A stretch of 41,453 nucleotides of DNA from Candidatus Brocadia carolinensis (GCA_002009475.1 AYTS01000059.1:1-41453), one strand, 5' to 3'. Positions 27,511-36,728 are shown, counted from the stretch's first letter. Translations and numbers: made by a program. Notes: generated by a model not told the origin, from the letters alone.

Positions 27511-28389
27511 ATGAAAATTGAAATGAGCAGCATTTGTTTTCAACAAGACAAAATTCTTCCAAAGATCAAACGATGCAGGGATACCATCGAATCGAACGGA
27601 TTTGAATTTGGCATACAGTTACATAACTCAGTCACAAACGACCTGTACGACAAAATTAAAGGACTCGATGTGCCGTTTACCATTCATGCCCCCGTGCTTT
27701 CAGACTACTTTATCAATCTTGCAAATAATGATTTTCAAACTGCGCTGGCATCATTTCAAAACACCGCGCACGTAATGCAGTCCCTGAAGTGTACTACAGC
27801 CTTATTTCATGGGTTTTTTATGACGTCAAAACCGATCAAAAATGACCCTACTAACTACAACAAGGTATTACGTGAAGCTATTGACAATAAATACCGTCTC
27901 AATAATACGCGGGTCATGGATCCGAAATTCCTGGAAACGGAAGAGTTCAAAAAATGTCAACATACCGTAAAAACCCATATGAAGCAGTTCCGGGAACAGT
28001 ATCCATCCTACACCCTTTGCATGGAAAACGATTTTCCCGGTATCGGCAACGGCAACCAGACACCCGAACACATGATATACCTCGATTGTCCAATCTGGCT
28101 TGATACAGGCCACCTCTGGGCATCCGCCATTTTAAATAAGTTTGATTTCTATCAGGGGCTGGAATCGGTTTGTAAAAACTGCCAGGTAATTGGTGTCCAT
28201 CTGAACACCAACAGAACCCCGCTCAACTGGAATCTGCAATACCCGGACGGTGACACGCATTCGCATTTCTCTAAGAAATATGATATGAACATGGACAAAA
28301 TCATCTCGATTCTCAAAAAGAATCATATCAACCACTTTACCATCGAAATCATAGATGGAGACGAAGATGATATCAATTTTTTTTATTGA
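27511..28389 (+). CDS. TIM-barrel protein, xylose isomerase / AP-endonuclease 2 superfamily-like
   Basis: This 292-residue protein shows the alternating strands of a sugar-phosphate-isomerase-like barrel, with likely metal ligands at strand ends: FTIHAPVLSDYF, TALFHGFF, YTLCMENDFPG, CPIWLDTGHLWA, VIGVHLNTNR and a final FTIEIIDGDE. The His, Glu, Asp-x-x-His and Glu residues are where the superfamily places divalent metals. Many members are sugar isomerases or epimerases, others cut DNA; neither can be chosen here. It begins at ATG 27511 and stands alone between an IS remnant and a receptor-like gene. Confidence 0.6.
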   Translation: MKIEMSSICFQQDKILPKIKRCRDTIESNGFEFGIQLHNSVTNDLYDKIKGLDVPFTIHAPVLSDYFINLANNDFQTALASFQNTAHVMQSLKCTTALFHGFFMTSKPIKNDPTNYNKVLREAIDNKYRLNNTRVMDPKFLETEEFKKCQHTVKTHMKQFREQYPSYTLCMENDFPGIGNGNQTPEHMIYLDCPIWLDTGHLWASAILNKFDFYQGLESVCKNCQVIGVHLNTNRTPLNWNLQYPDGDTHSHFSKKYDMNMDKIISILKKNHINHFTIEIIDGDEDDINFFY

Positions 28390-28501
28390 GACGTACCAGT
28401 CAATCATTCAATAAACTTGACAAAATAAAATTAAAAGGTATGATCTTGTTCGTATCGTCTAAGTTTATGTCCCTTTTTTTCTTTTATATCTTACAATTAT
28501 T

Positions 28502-29563
28502 GTGGAGCAAGTATCCACAGAAACTTGCATTCTTACCTTGAAACCATTTCATAAAATCCTGATTGCTTCGGCGATCGCTATTTTTACTTTTTTAGTTATT
28601 ATGGGACCATTGACGTACAAATCCCTTGTTCCAACACTCAGGCAAAGGTTCACAAACCACTTAATTTCCGTTCGTGAAATTAAAAAATTACAAATTCAAA
28701 ATTTTTTCCATGAAAGATATGGGGACATTCATATCCTCTCGAAAAATCCCATCGTTGTTCAAAGTCTGCCACGGTTTGCAAATGCCTTTAAGTCAGGTGG
28801 ATTCGACGATCCCGCTTACAAACAAGTGGATACCTATTATGGCCCCCTGCTTGAGCATTTTCTGAGAGCGCATGGATATAACAATATATTTTTGGTAGAT
28901 ACCGAAGGTGATGTTGTCTTCGGAGTAAAAAGAGACGAATATCTTGGGACTAATTTATACCATGGTGATTATAGTTCGTTTTCCATTGGCGAGGTTTTTA
29001 AAGAAGGAATAAATAACATAAAATTCTCCGATTTAGCCTGGTGTGAAGAGATAAAGGATTTTATCTTCTTAGGGGCCGCACCGGTATATGATATTACCAA
29101 TAAGCTTTTGGGTGTCGTTATTGCTGAAATACCTTATTCTGCCATTGATATCTTCTTCTCACAGAGAGATGGACTGGGTGAAACGGGTGAGATTTACATT
29201 GTAGGTGACGATTATTTTATGCGAACCAAATCGCGATTTTTGACCCAAAATACTATTCTGAAACTTGAAATCAATACAAAGGCCGTGCAAGATGCACTTC
29301 GTGGGAACACGGATGTTAAAATTGTCAAAGACTATCGAAATGTCCCCGTACTCAGTGCCTATACACCGCTCGATAATCTGAAAGATGTTAACTGGGTACT
29401 CCTGGTAAAGATTGATCTGAAAGAGGCTTTTCATCCCATTCTCGTCCTCAAAACTGACTTAATTATTATTGGCGCCATCATTGGAAGCATTACGGGTATT
29501 TATGCCTATTTCATCATCAGAAGACGCGCAAAAAAAAATTCCTTTAACACATTCATAGGATAG
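28502..29563 (+). CDS. Cache-domain receptor-like membrane protein without output domain
   Basis: A 353-residue protein with a helix near residues 18-38 (HKILIASAIAIFTFLVIMGP), a long outer domain, and a second helix at about 320-340 ending in RRRAKKN. The outer part looks like a double Cache sensor: FFHERYGDIHILSKNP, then NIFLVDTEGDVVFG, LGAAPVYDITNKLLGVVIAE and GETGEIYIVGDD. In histidine kinases and chemoreceptors this arrangement is followed by HAMP and a signalling module, but here the protein ends about 14 residues after the helix. The opposing gene occupies the space. An A9 run just before the end (29529-29537) could hide a frame error, though no output domain is visible downstream. Start GTG 28502 has no clear ribosome site. 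Confidence 0.6.
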   Translation: MEQVSTETCILTLKPFHKILIASAIAIFTFLVIMGPLTYKSLVPTLRQRFTNHLISVREIKKLQIQNFFHERYGDIHILSKNPIVVQSLPRFANAFKSGGFDDPAYKQVDTYYGPLLEHFLRAHGYNNIFLVDTEGDVVFGVKRDEYLGTNLYHGDYSSFSIGEVFKEGINNIKFSDLAWCEEIKDFIFLGAAPVYDITNKLLGVVIAEIPYSAIDIFFSQRDGLGETGEIYIVGDDYFMRTKSRFLTQNTILKLEINTKAVQDALRGNTDVKIVKDYRNVPVLSAYTPLDNLKDVNWVLLVKIDLKEAFHPILVLKTDLIIIGAIIGSITGIYAYFIIRRRAKKNSFNTFIG

Positions 29564-31251
29564 AGATACAGGGGATATTCCCTAAATTGAATAATTTCAT
29601 TATAGGCAAGCTTGCTATTAGCTTTTTCTATGTCGTTCTTTTTTTCTTGAAGCTCCGTGCCTATATGAAACAGATTTAATCTGTTCAATTCTCTGATCCG
29701 ATTAAAATACCGTCTTTTTTCTTCACGGTTGCCAATTGTCATCATCTCCGTCAGTTTCCGTTTTTCTTCAACTCGACGGATGAATTCCTCATCATTACGG
29801 CGCTCTCCCGATGCGTATCGCTCCGGATTGTAACTCATGTCCGCAAGTTCCTGACGAAGGACTTGAACCGTACTTGCATCTACGTCAAAGGTATCAAATG
29901 GCAAAAACAGGTTAGCAGAGATCGTGGCAAAAGACGGCGGAGCAATCCCAAAAAATTCCCTGACAATTTCGTCGGTAATAGTATCGTATTTTGCTCCTCC
30001 AATCCCATGAATAAATAGGTCAGAAAAGAAAAGACGTGAAAACATGGTCGCGGTAATTGCCCGCGGACGCAACTTAACCTGGGCATCCCTCAGTATCCGC
30101 AACTTCAGTATATTTGCCTGAATATCTTGGGTTTTTTCAAGAGTAGCAACAACTTCCGATCCATCCGTAAGTTTTCTGGAATCCCCCTCCTTCAGCAGGT
30201 AACACTTTCCCCGCCGGCCCCCTGCTTTCCATATCCAAAAGGGCAGCTCAACCACATCACCCATAACTTTCAAATCCGGAAGCGGATTTGCTTTTGAACG
30301 AATCTTGTGGATAGCACGGTATTCAGCTAATTTTTCGTTATAGACGTGAGCAAACCGTTCCGCATCATAGATAAGATGTAACAAGAACTGATAAAAACCA
30401 TCCGTATTACTCATCCAGGAAACGGGAATTTCAAGATTGTCCATACCAAAGTCTGCCTCTATGGAACACCGTGCAGCGCTTAATAAACCCACCATATCGG
30501 TACAACCTGCCTGATAGCACCTCTCAACGCAGTTCATGAAATCCTCAAAGGTGGTTCGCATTGCTTCCATCGTGGTTTTTATCTTTTCATCCAATACATT
30601 TTTCTCAAACAGGGTTATAATTTCTTCCCGAAACCGGCGGATCCTTTCAACATTATCCAAAACGACCTCTTCGTACGCAATATCGTCCATGCCTTCCACC
30701 AATACCATCTTCCTGATATTTGCCGGTATTTCGGACAAAACCGGCATGTGCATAAAACCCATCTTGCAGGCATCGTTGTCTACAATCATATTTACCCCAA
30801 TACCGCCCATCTTTGTGGTTAAATATTGTGTGAGATGATTCTTTATCCATACCCCGGGATAATAGAAAATGGGCTCGTGTCCGGTCTGAATAATTGGAAT
30901 ATTCCTGATTGTCTCAGAATCCAGTTTATGCCCCTTTATGGATAACGGCTCCGGTACTCCACGCTGAGAAACCGCTTCCTGGCAACCACTCCGCACATAA
31001 CGATCTGAAGCATGTGGATCTTTTTGAATCAGGGATTGAATCCCTTTGGTATATCTTACCGCAAGATGCAGCAACTCCCCCCGTATCCTCTCTCTCAACA
31101 CTGGTAAGGGTATTCCATTAATTTCACAAGCATAACGATTCATTTTATGCTTGTTAGCTAATATCATTTCCGGAATACGTTGTACCGTCGGGTCAACAAA
31201 AACCTCCTTATTGGTTTTCGGCACAGCATAGGTAATATTTTTCATAGCCAT
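29506..31251 (-). CDS. Large conserved protein, BshC-like (putative cysteine ligase fold)
   Basis: This 581-residue cytosolic protein has two regions that recall BshC, the presumed cysteine-adding enzyme of bacillithiol synthesis: an early TGHEPIFYYPGVWIKN, where BshC has a GQQ-type nucleotide loop, and a C-terminal LRPRAITATMFSRLFFSDLF followed by HGIGGAKYD. The similarity is by pattern only, and the N-terminal residues differ from the BshC norm. The end after about 500 is a charged coiled-coil segment (RRVEEKRKL, EEKRRYFNRIRELNRL). It starts at ATG 31251 (or ATG 31245) and overlaps the Cache gene end by 58 bases in convergent orientation. Function not established. Confidence 0.5.
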   Translation of the reverse strand: MAMKNITYAVPKTNKEVFVDPTVQRIPEMILANKHKMNRYACEINGIPLPVLRERIRGELLHLAVRYTKGIQSLIQKDPHASDRYVRSGCQEAVSQRGVPEPLSIKGHKLDSETIRNIPIIQTGHEPIFYYPGVWIKNHLTQYLTTKMGGIGVNMIVDNDACKMGFMHMPVLSEIPANIRKMVLVEGMDDIAYEEVVLDNVERIRRFREEIITLFEKNVLDEKIKTTMEAMRTTFEDFMNCVERCYQAGCTDMVGLLSAARCSIEADFGMDNLEIPVSWMSNTDGFYQFLLHLIYDAERFAHVYNEKLAEYRAIHKIRSKANPLPDLKVMGDVVELPFWIWKAGGRRGKCYLLKEGDSRKLTDGSEVVATLEKTQDIQANILKLRILRDAQVKLRPRAITATMFSRLFFSDLFIHGIGGAKYDTITDEIVREFFGIAPPSFATISANLFLPFDTFDVDASTVQVLRQELADMSYNPERYASGERRNDEEFIRRVEEKRKLTEMMTIGNREEKRRYFNRIRELNRLNLFHIGTELQEKKNDIEKANSKLAYNEIIQFREYPLYLYPMNVLKEFFFARLLMMK

Positions 31252-31270
31252 TCTCTATTAACTCTGTGAA

Positions 31271-31356
31271 ATTAGGCCTTCGGCGATTTCCCCCCCCCCT
31301 GTTTCCCCCAGTTTACGGAGGGATTATGGGGGGTGATTGAGATGCCTGTACCTTAA
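31271..31356. repeat. Dispersed repeat A, copy 2
   Basis: Begins ATTAGGCCTTCGGCGATTTC, has a C10 tract, then ATTATGGGGGGTGATTGA and ends GTACCTTA. It matches copy 1 over nearly its whole length and sits directly upstream of the BshC-like gene, as copy 1 does upstream of the aldehyde dehydrogenase. Confidence 0.75.
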
Positions 31357-31803
31357 AAGTAGGACAACGAAACGACTGCTAAGGGGCTCCGCGTTATCTG
31401 CCATCCCGATCGTCGGAAATACCCAACCGGCCAATAAGGTAACAGATGTAGAAATCAGGCGAGTGAATCTAAAAAGGAACATGTTTCATGGTGACTGGAA
31501 ATACACGGTTTCTCTCGCAAGGAGCAATCACATTTGACATTATTATTTATTGACACCGCCTAAGTATAGCATGCCGGGAAAGCATTGCCTACTTACTAAT
31601 GTCACCTACTATCTCCTTACTGACTGAAAGTTTACTCAAGAGAGGAGAAAACGAAATTACCCTCCTATTGCATGCCGGCGTTATTCGTGGGTAACAACAT
31701 TACAAACGTGCATGCAGGATTTGTTTTCAGATTTTTTTTAAATAAAACCGCTCTCCGTGCTGCTTAGAGATTGAAAGAGGTGCTTGCATGTCACCAATCT
31801 ATG
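31357..31803. other. Intergenic gap without recognised gene
   Basis: I find no supported gene. A 66-codon frame at 31337-31537 has no ribosome site and begins inside repeat A. The stretch around 31670-31720 has two near copies of GCATGC with CAT-rich surroundings but no larger symmetry. Confidence 0.4.
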
Positions 31804-32033
31804 GTATTACCGTGCAAAAACTTCTTTTTTTTTGTAAGTTTTTTTTGCAACCATATCTACCCCTTATCATGAGGCGCAGATTGTTTATGAGAGAAAGATT
31901 GCTTCGCTTCGCTCGCAATGACAACGCATAATATACCATCAAAGTATAGCCTGTATCATTGCAAGGGGTCTTTTCCGAAGCAATCTCCCGCTTTCACAAC
32001 GGGGAATTTGGTTGCGGCTTTGCTGCGTTATGG
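31804..32033 (-). repeat. Dispersed palindromic repeat B, copy 3 (inverted)
   Basis: The reverse complement of copies 1 and 2: it opens TATTACCGTGCAAAAACTTC, contains GAAAGATTGCTTCGCTTCGC and closes GTTGCGGCTTTGCTGCG. It ends 6 bases before the ydbL stop codon, mirroring copy 1 at the pyrF stop. Confidence 0.85.
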
Positions 32034-32039
32034 TAGCTG

Positions 32040-32420
32040 CTATTTTTGATACCATTTGCCATTTTGATCCTGCAACCATTCGCCTTTCTTTGCCTTGGTA
32101 ACGATCTGCAGAGCCCTGCGTTGGCCTACTTGCTCAGTAGTCGCACCTTCTTTTTGAGAAATTGCTTCATAAACCTTTCTTCTATCCTGATTTTCTGCCT
32201 GAACAACATCTTCTTTCTCTCGTTTTCCACCAACAAATTGCAAATATCCCATCCGATCTTCCCCAACAATCCCCTTTGATTTTAACTCCACAATAAGAGG
32301 GAGTCGTTTTTCCATTTGAACCTTTACTCCACTTATATCGTCGGCACGAGACAAAGCGCCCGTAAGACCAATCCCGATGAGCATAACTATCAAAAAAGAC
32401 ACGCACATTTTTATTTTCAT
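32040..32420 (-). CDS. ydbL: YdbL family periplasmic protein (DUF1318)
   Basis: A 126-residue exported protein with signal peptide (MCVSFLIVMLIGIGLTGALSRA). The mature part shows the DUF1318 pattern: VQMEKRLPLIVELKSKGIVGE, a charged middle with NQDRRKVYEAIS, and the conserved ending GEWLQDQNGKWYQK. In E. coli, YdbL is encoded with YdbH and YnbE, which form a bridge between inner and outer membrane thought to carry phospholipid, with YdbL as an accessory. The same order is kept here, 44 bases after ynbE, so all three are one operon. Confidence 0.85.
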   Translation of the reverse strand: MKIKMCVSFLIVMLIGIGLTGALSRADDISGVKVQMEKRLPLIVELKSKGIVGEDRMGYLQFVGGKREKEDVVQAENQDRRKVYEAISQKEGATTEQVGQRRALQIVTKAKKGEWLQDQNGKWYQK

Positions 32421-32464
32421 TTTTGTCTCCTGTATGAAAAAATAAAAATTTGTTTTACAAAATA

Positions 32465-32701
32465 CTATTGAGCCGTTTTATTTGATTCTTCAGTCTTTCC
32501 CGTCTCCGTTGTTTCTCCGCTGATACTTTTTGCCGCTTCATCCAGGTTGCCGAAGAAATCTTCAAGCTGACGATCTACTCGAACATTTACATCTATCGTA
32601 ATTTGCATCGGCTTTACTTCTACTTCTACTTTGTGTTCAGTCTTACATCCCTGAGAAAAAATAAAAAATATCATGCAAGATACTACCAACGCTCTTTTCA
32701 T
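32465..32701 (-). CDS. ynbE: YnbE-like outer-membrane lipoprotein
   Basis: A 78-residue lipoprotein. Its leader ends in FIFSQGC with the lipidated Cys at 19, followed by KTEHKVEVEVKPMQITIDVNVR-type sequence (strands of the YnbE core) and VDRQLEDFFGNLDE. In E. coli, YnbE stacks as beta strands on the C-terminal end of YdbH and carries the bridge to the outer membrane. The gene sits between ydbH and ydbL in the canonical order. The C-terminal tail, rich in Glu, Thr and Lys, is longer than in E. coli (61 residues). Confidence 0.85.
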   Translation of the reverse strand: MKRALVVSCMIFFIFSQGCKTEHKVEVEVKPMQITIDVNVRVDRQLEDFFGNLDEAAKSISGETTETGKTEESNKTAQ

Positions 32702-32791
32702 CTAATCCTCCTTGCTTTTATTAAATAATTCAACACTGCGCAACCAATACTATATCATGCCGACTCCCTGAGTGTAAGTATTTTTCTGGAA

Positions 32792-35326
32792 TCATTTGTT
32801 TTGCATGAACCCACTGAAGCCTGAACCATAATAGAGCATCTTATCGAGCGGCAGTTTAAAATTAATGTTAAAATGTATTCCCTGAAAATAGGCCCGTGGC
32901 TGGTCTATTTTCACGAGTCCGGTATCTTTACGGAAACCAAAGGGCAGCGGACCGGCAGGCCTTCCGTTCATCTGCATACGGATCATAAGATCCTCGTCTT
33001 TGCTCATTAATGAAAGCTTTGCCCAGTCATAGTTGAAATTTTTTAGGGCCTCCTGGGCAATTTGCATTTGAATGCTCTGCTGCATGCCTGATGCTCCTGG
33101 TATGAGGGCATCCGTGCGAAAACTGATCGTGCCGCCTTCCCCAGGAGTAGAATAAAGGAAGCCATCAATGATTTTAATTTTCCCATCTTTATAATTTATC
33201 GGTATACGTCCATTCACTGCACCTTCACCTTCAGCGCTTGCCGCATTAAATTGTTTTAAGAGTGCTGCAAGTTTAAGACGATCACAATAGCAGGTAGTAT
33301 CAATCTCTTTTTTCCCAGATTTAACATGCAAACCGTGCGTATATACATGTCCGCCGCACCAGGAAAAACCACTCGTTTTCAGGAAAAATGACGATAACGA
33401 TTCTATCTGAAATGAAACCTCTCCTTCGTTCACTTCTATATCACCCCAGGCAAACCGTTTAAATTTTAATACTTGGTCAGGGGCACTGTGAAATTGATAC
33501 AGATCAGACAGATCCAGATCCAAATCAATACCTTCAAGAGTCATTTTTTTACTGCTGATTTCCATCTTTGCATGATGCGTTGATATCAAGGCATTGCTTT
33601 TTATCGTGCTGCCAGTGGATTGGCAACTACCGTCCATATCGATATTGCCCTCGAAAAACATACCAGACAACTGAGGTGAAAACTTCCCCAAGTCTATCGA
33701 AAAAACCTTTCCGGGGTATAAGGTTTTAAAATCAATTTTCGTTACAAAATCACCAGCATCATTCATCCCGGCTCTTCCCGAAAAATCAAGCTGAAAACCC
33801 GGAAATACATCCGCGTAGTGTCCCAAAAAGCGGACGCCCATACCATCTTGATAAGGGGTCAAAGCAATCGTTCCAATATCCATATCATAATATTTTACTT
33901 TGTCAACAGTAACGTAACGCGCTGCATTTTTTTTGGACTCAATGAATCCATCTTCCTGCGAAGCGTATGGCCATTGAAATGGAATCCTTGCATCTATCTT
34001 TCCAGCATATATACCCCCGCCTTTAAATTCGGCATTGGTCAGTTTCATAAAGGCGTTTGTGAGAAAACTACGTGAATTCTTTATTACCGAGTTGCCATAC
34101 ATCAGCATACCTGGGCAACTGACATGAATATTGTCAGAATCATAAACAACATCAGACATCTTCGCGGTAAATCGCACATCACCTTGTGATGCCGTCCCTT
34201 TTCCTCTGATTGAAATACCATCGGGATAAAAACCGATTGTTTCTGTTTGCCTGCGAAATTTCAGCGATTTCTTCAGTCGTGAAGAATTTAAAAAAAATCG
34301 CCAGGAGTTTCCCTGCTTTCGTCCCCCAAACCGTATGGGTATAGGTTCCGCTTGTTCCACTCTTAACCCAACATCAGAAGCCGTTTCGGGCAATTCTTTA
34401 AGGAGATTCACCTGCATTACGCCTTGTACATCCATTCCATCCTGAAAAAAACGGAGACGGCAATCAGCGTTCTTGTCCATGGATAATTCAACGGGAAAAG
34501 GTGAGGCGATACAAAAACGGGTAAAATTAACATGGAGAACATCCTTTATTTTTCTCATTTCTATGGTTAGCGGTATATCACCGGGAGCATTCCGGATTTG
34601 GTACCCATCATAGTTTATATTCATCTCTGAGAAGGATAATTTCGTGCTTATCTCATCCGTTTGAAAATTCACGGTTGAATCCATATCTAACCGTGAAGCG
34701 ATATTCAGCGCCGTTCGTGAATCAGTGAAATCCAGATATAACCCCATGTGTATCGTGTAACCTGAAGGGTCATCACTTCCATCCCCAGGGATAGGTCTTG
34801 CCTGCATGGTAAGGGGAATTCTAAACACGGCATTACCCGATGTCAGAATCATGGTTGCATTGCGGATTTCGAATTCTTCAAAACTGACGGGTAGCTCTAA
34901 CTGATAAGGCTTATCCGGGTCTTCTGGTTTTGTCTCCGCAGAGATTTTGAAAATACTATTAAAATCTCCACCGGGAATTACGATACTGCCATCTTTGTAC
35001 TCCGCCCTGATTTCAATACCGCTGACAATAATCTTCCTGATATGTCTTTTCAATAAACCAGGCAAAGAATAATCGACTCGCAGAGAGTCGATCAACAGAA
35101 AAGGATTCGTGGATTCTCCCCATCTCAACGAGGCCATATCGAGCCTGGACAGGCTAAATTTACGCACCTCGACGGCAGAATTGGCAAATCCGATACTCCT
35201 GGCAATGCGGGGAAACAGGGTTTTTTCGAGAACAATGGGAATGAATACGTATATACCGCATATCAAAAAAAGAGCAAGGAGTCCAGCTATGGTTAAATAA
35301 ACAACTACCTTTCTGGTCATTTTCAT
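32792..35326 (-). CDS. ydbH: YdbH-family AsmA-like intermembrane protein
   Basis: An 844-residue protein with one N-terminal membrane helix (about 7-32, VVVYLTIAGLLALFLICGIYV) and an almost entirely beta-rich periplasmic part. AsmA-like proteins TamB, YhdP and YdbH form hollow beta-grooves thought to pass phospholipids from inner to outer membrane. The C-terminal segment with INYKDGKIKIIDGFLYSTPG and GGTISFRTD is the typical end of YdbH, where YnbE adds strands. E. coli YdbH has about 880 residues. No frame break is present. It is the first gene of ydbH-ynbE-ydbL; upstream lies an inverted repeat. Confidence 0.82.
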   Translation of the reverse strand: MKMTRKVVVYLTIAGLLALFLICGIYVFIPIVLEKTLFPRIARSIGFANSAVEVRKFSLSRLDMASLRWGESTNPFLLIDSLRVDYSLPGLLKRHIRKIIVSGIEIRAEYKDGSIVIPGGDFNSIFKISAETKPEDPDKPYQLELPVSFEEFEIRNATMILTSGNAVFRIPLTMQARPIPGDGSDDPSGYTIHMGLYLDFTDSRTALNIASRLDMDSTVNFQTDEISTKLSFSEMNINYDGYQIRNAPGDIPLTIEMRKIKDVLHVNFTRFCIASPFPVELSMDKNADCRLRFFQDGMDVQGVMQVNLLKELPETASDVGLRVEQAEPIPIRFGGRKQGNSWRFFLNSSRLKKSLKFRRQTETIGFYPDGISIRGKGTASQGDVRFTAKMSDVVYDSDNIHVSCPGMLMYGNSVIKNSRSFLTNAFMKLTNAEFKGGGIYAGKIDARIPFQWPYASQEDGFIESKKNAARYVTVDKVKYYDMDIGTIALTPYQDGMGVRFLGHYADVFPGFQLDFSGRAGMNDAGDFVTKIDFKTLYPGKVFSIDLGKFSPQLSGMFFEGNIDMDGSCQSTGSTIKSNALISTHHAKMEISSKKMTLEGIDLDLDLSDLYQFHSAPDQVLKFKRFAWGDIEVNEGEVSFQIESLSSFFLKTSGFSWCGGHVYTHGLHVKSGKKEIDTTCYCDRLKLAALLKQFNAASAEGEGAVNGRIPINYKDGKIKIIDGFLYSTPGEGGTISFRTDALIPGASGMQQSIQMQIAQEALKNFNYDWAKLSLMSKDEDLMIRMQMNGRPAGPLPFGFRKDTGLVKIDQPRAYFQGIHFNINFKLPLDKMLYYGSGFSGFMQNK

Positions 35327-35332
35327 AGAAAC

Positions 35333-35383
35333 AATTTTGATATTTTCTGATGTACAGGAAACGACATACGTAATATCAAAATT
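35333..35383. promoter_or_regulatory. Inverted repeat upstream of ydbH
   Basis: AATTTTGATATT (35333-35344) and AATATCAAAATT (35372-35383) are a perfect 12-bp inverted pair separated by 27 bases, lying 7 to 57 bases upstream of the ydbH start. It could be an operator pair or an mRNA hairpin near the start codon. It is AT-rich, so chance is possible. Confidence 0.3.
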
Positions 35384-35703
35384 CTATCACAATCTATAGT
35401 TTGAATCACCAATATTTAATAATCCAAGAAACAAGCAGAAGTCTTATGCATGAAGTTAATATTTCAAGAGAACTTCTATAGAAGAAACCTGTTATTATGT
35501 TTTGGGTAAGACAAAAAACAGGCGGTTATTGCACCTGGTGTTTCCAAAAGGGACGATAAGATGAGAATATAATCAGCAAGGGATATGAACAGGAAAGAAA
35601 GAAAAATATATGAGCAAACTGAAAGGCATATCACTATCTAAAGCGAAAAATGGAGAACATGAATTTTATGCATAGCATTTCCTCCTCATTTTAGGCTTTT
35701 TTC
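35384..35703. other. Intergenic gap without recognised gene
   Basis: AT-rich sequence with no supported gene. A 21-codon frame starting ATGAGCAAACTG near 35609 follows a purine-rich stretch but is too short to defend. Confidence 0.35.
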
Positions 35704-35940
35704 TTAGAAATCGCACGATATGCTGCCATCCGGGTTGGTAGATAAGCCACCGCCGTGCGCATCACACAATTTTTCAAAATACCATCTTATCCATGGCGTC
35801 AAACACATCCCTTTGCAGATTGCTCTCCTCTGCGGTAAAATTCCTCCATCTCCTGCCTGACTAGCGAAATACCAGGCCGCCTGGTAACACTCGCTCGTCT
35901 TGTAGATCGAAACCTCTGCAGTAAATCCTGGCATGTTCAT
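35704..35940 (-). CDS. Short 'MPGFTAE' leader-type peptide protein of unknown function
   Basis: The 78-residue product starts MNMPGFTAEVSIYKTSECYQ. I recall the N-terminal pattern M-PGFTAE-SLYKTS--Y from many short hypothetical proteins across bacteria whose C-terminal parts vary widely, which suggests a precursor or secreted peptide with a fixed leader; the function is unknown. The rest has four Cys, WIRWYFEKLC and a final GGGLSTNPDGSISCDF. I take ATG 35940 because a perfect AGGAGG lies 5-10 bases before it; the frame extends 12 codons further without a ribosome site. No processing or modifying enzyme is adjacent. Confidence 0.65.
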   Translation of the reverse strand: MNMPGFTAEVSIYKTSECYQAAWYFASQAGDGGILPQRRAICKGMCLTPWIRWYFEKLCDAHGGGLSTNPDGSISCDF

Positions 35941-36304
35941 TCCCCACCTCCTAATCATTTCAAAGTTTACGGTCATAGTGCGATGAGTTATGGGCTCTGG
36001 CCCCTTAATCTAATATGATACACCACTTCCTTAAACAATGATTTTATCTGAGGGAAACGTGGCGCACACCTCTTGCGTACAGTATTCGTAACAACGATAC
36101 TTTCCGAAAATCGTAGTGCGGCAAGTGAGTTTGCAGTATGGCCTTCTCCCTGCTAAAAGATTGGCGTGCCCAGCGAAGTAAAGCGTCTTCTAGCGGGCGA
36201 GAGACACATTCAATGTCAAACCATTCCCAACCATTTCATTCATTCCACATCTCACAAATTACGAATGTAAATTTGAAATAAATGGTAGGCGATTCTACCA
36301 GGCT
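35941..36304. other. Intergenic gap without recognised gene
   Basis: I see no gene, RNA or repeat I can support between the start of the PGFTAE gene and the inverted-repeat element at 36305. Confidence 0.35.
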
Positions 36305-36433
36305 CCACGACCCAAGTAGCCGCATCCCTTTAGGGTGCGCTTTAACACATGAATGAATATGACGGTTATCAATTGCACAATTGCATATTTGCTGAAAACC
36401 ACGCAGGCTGAAGCCGTGCGGCTACAGGTCGTG
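36305..36433. repeat. Inverted-repeat element C (about 130 bp)
   Basis: CCACGACCCAAGTAGCCGCA (36305-36324) and TGCGGCTACAGGTCGTG (36417-36433) are inverted ends. Inside are smaller hairpins such as CCCTTTAGGG and CAATTGCACAATTG. No coding frame. This looks like a short non-autonomous element; no second copy is present in the window. Confidence 0.5.
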
Positions 36434-36728
36434 TAAGTTGGGTAGAACGTGAGTGGAACTAAACATCAACTGTTCACGGCATTTTAAAGTTCGTCAGGTT
36501 TCGTGCCTCAACCTAAACTTATAGGGCTTATTTACAATCACAAATCAAGGTTTGACACCAAGCCAGCCAGCAAACGATCTTTTCTCCTCAAGTTCCTTCC
36601 AGAGGATATGGAGGACTGCAATGATAAAATTTTCTTGATAGCTTGCTAAGGACTGATAGAATCAAAACAATGCATCATACGGTAGTCAGCTCTTAAAACT
36701 ATTTTTGATGAAAGAATGAGGTGTAACG

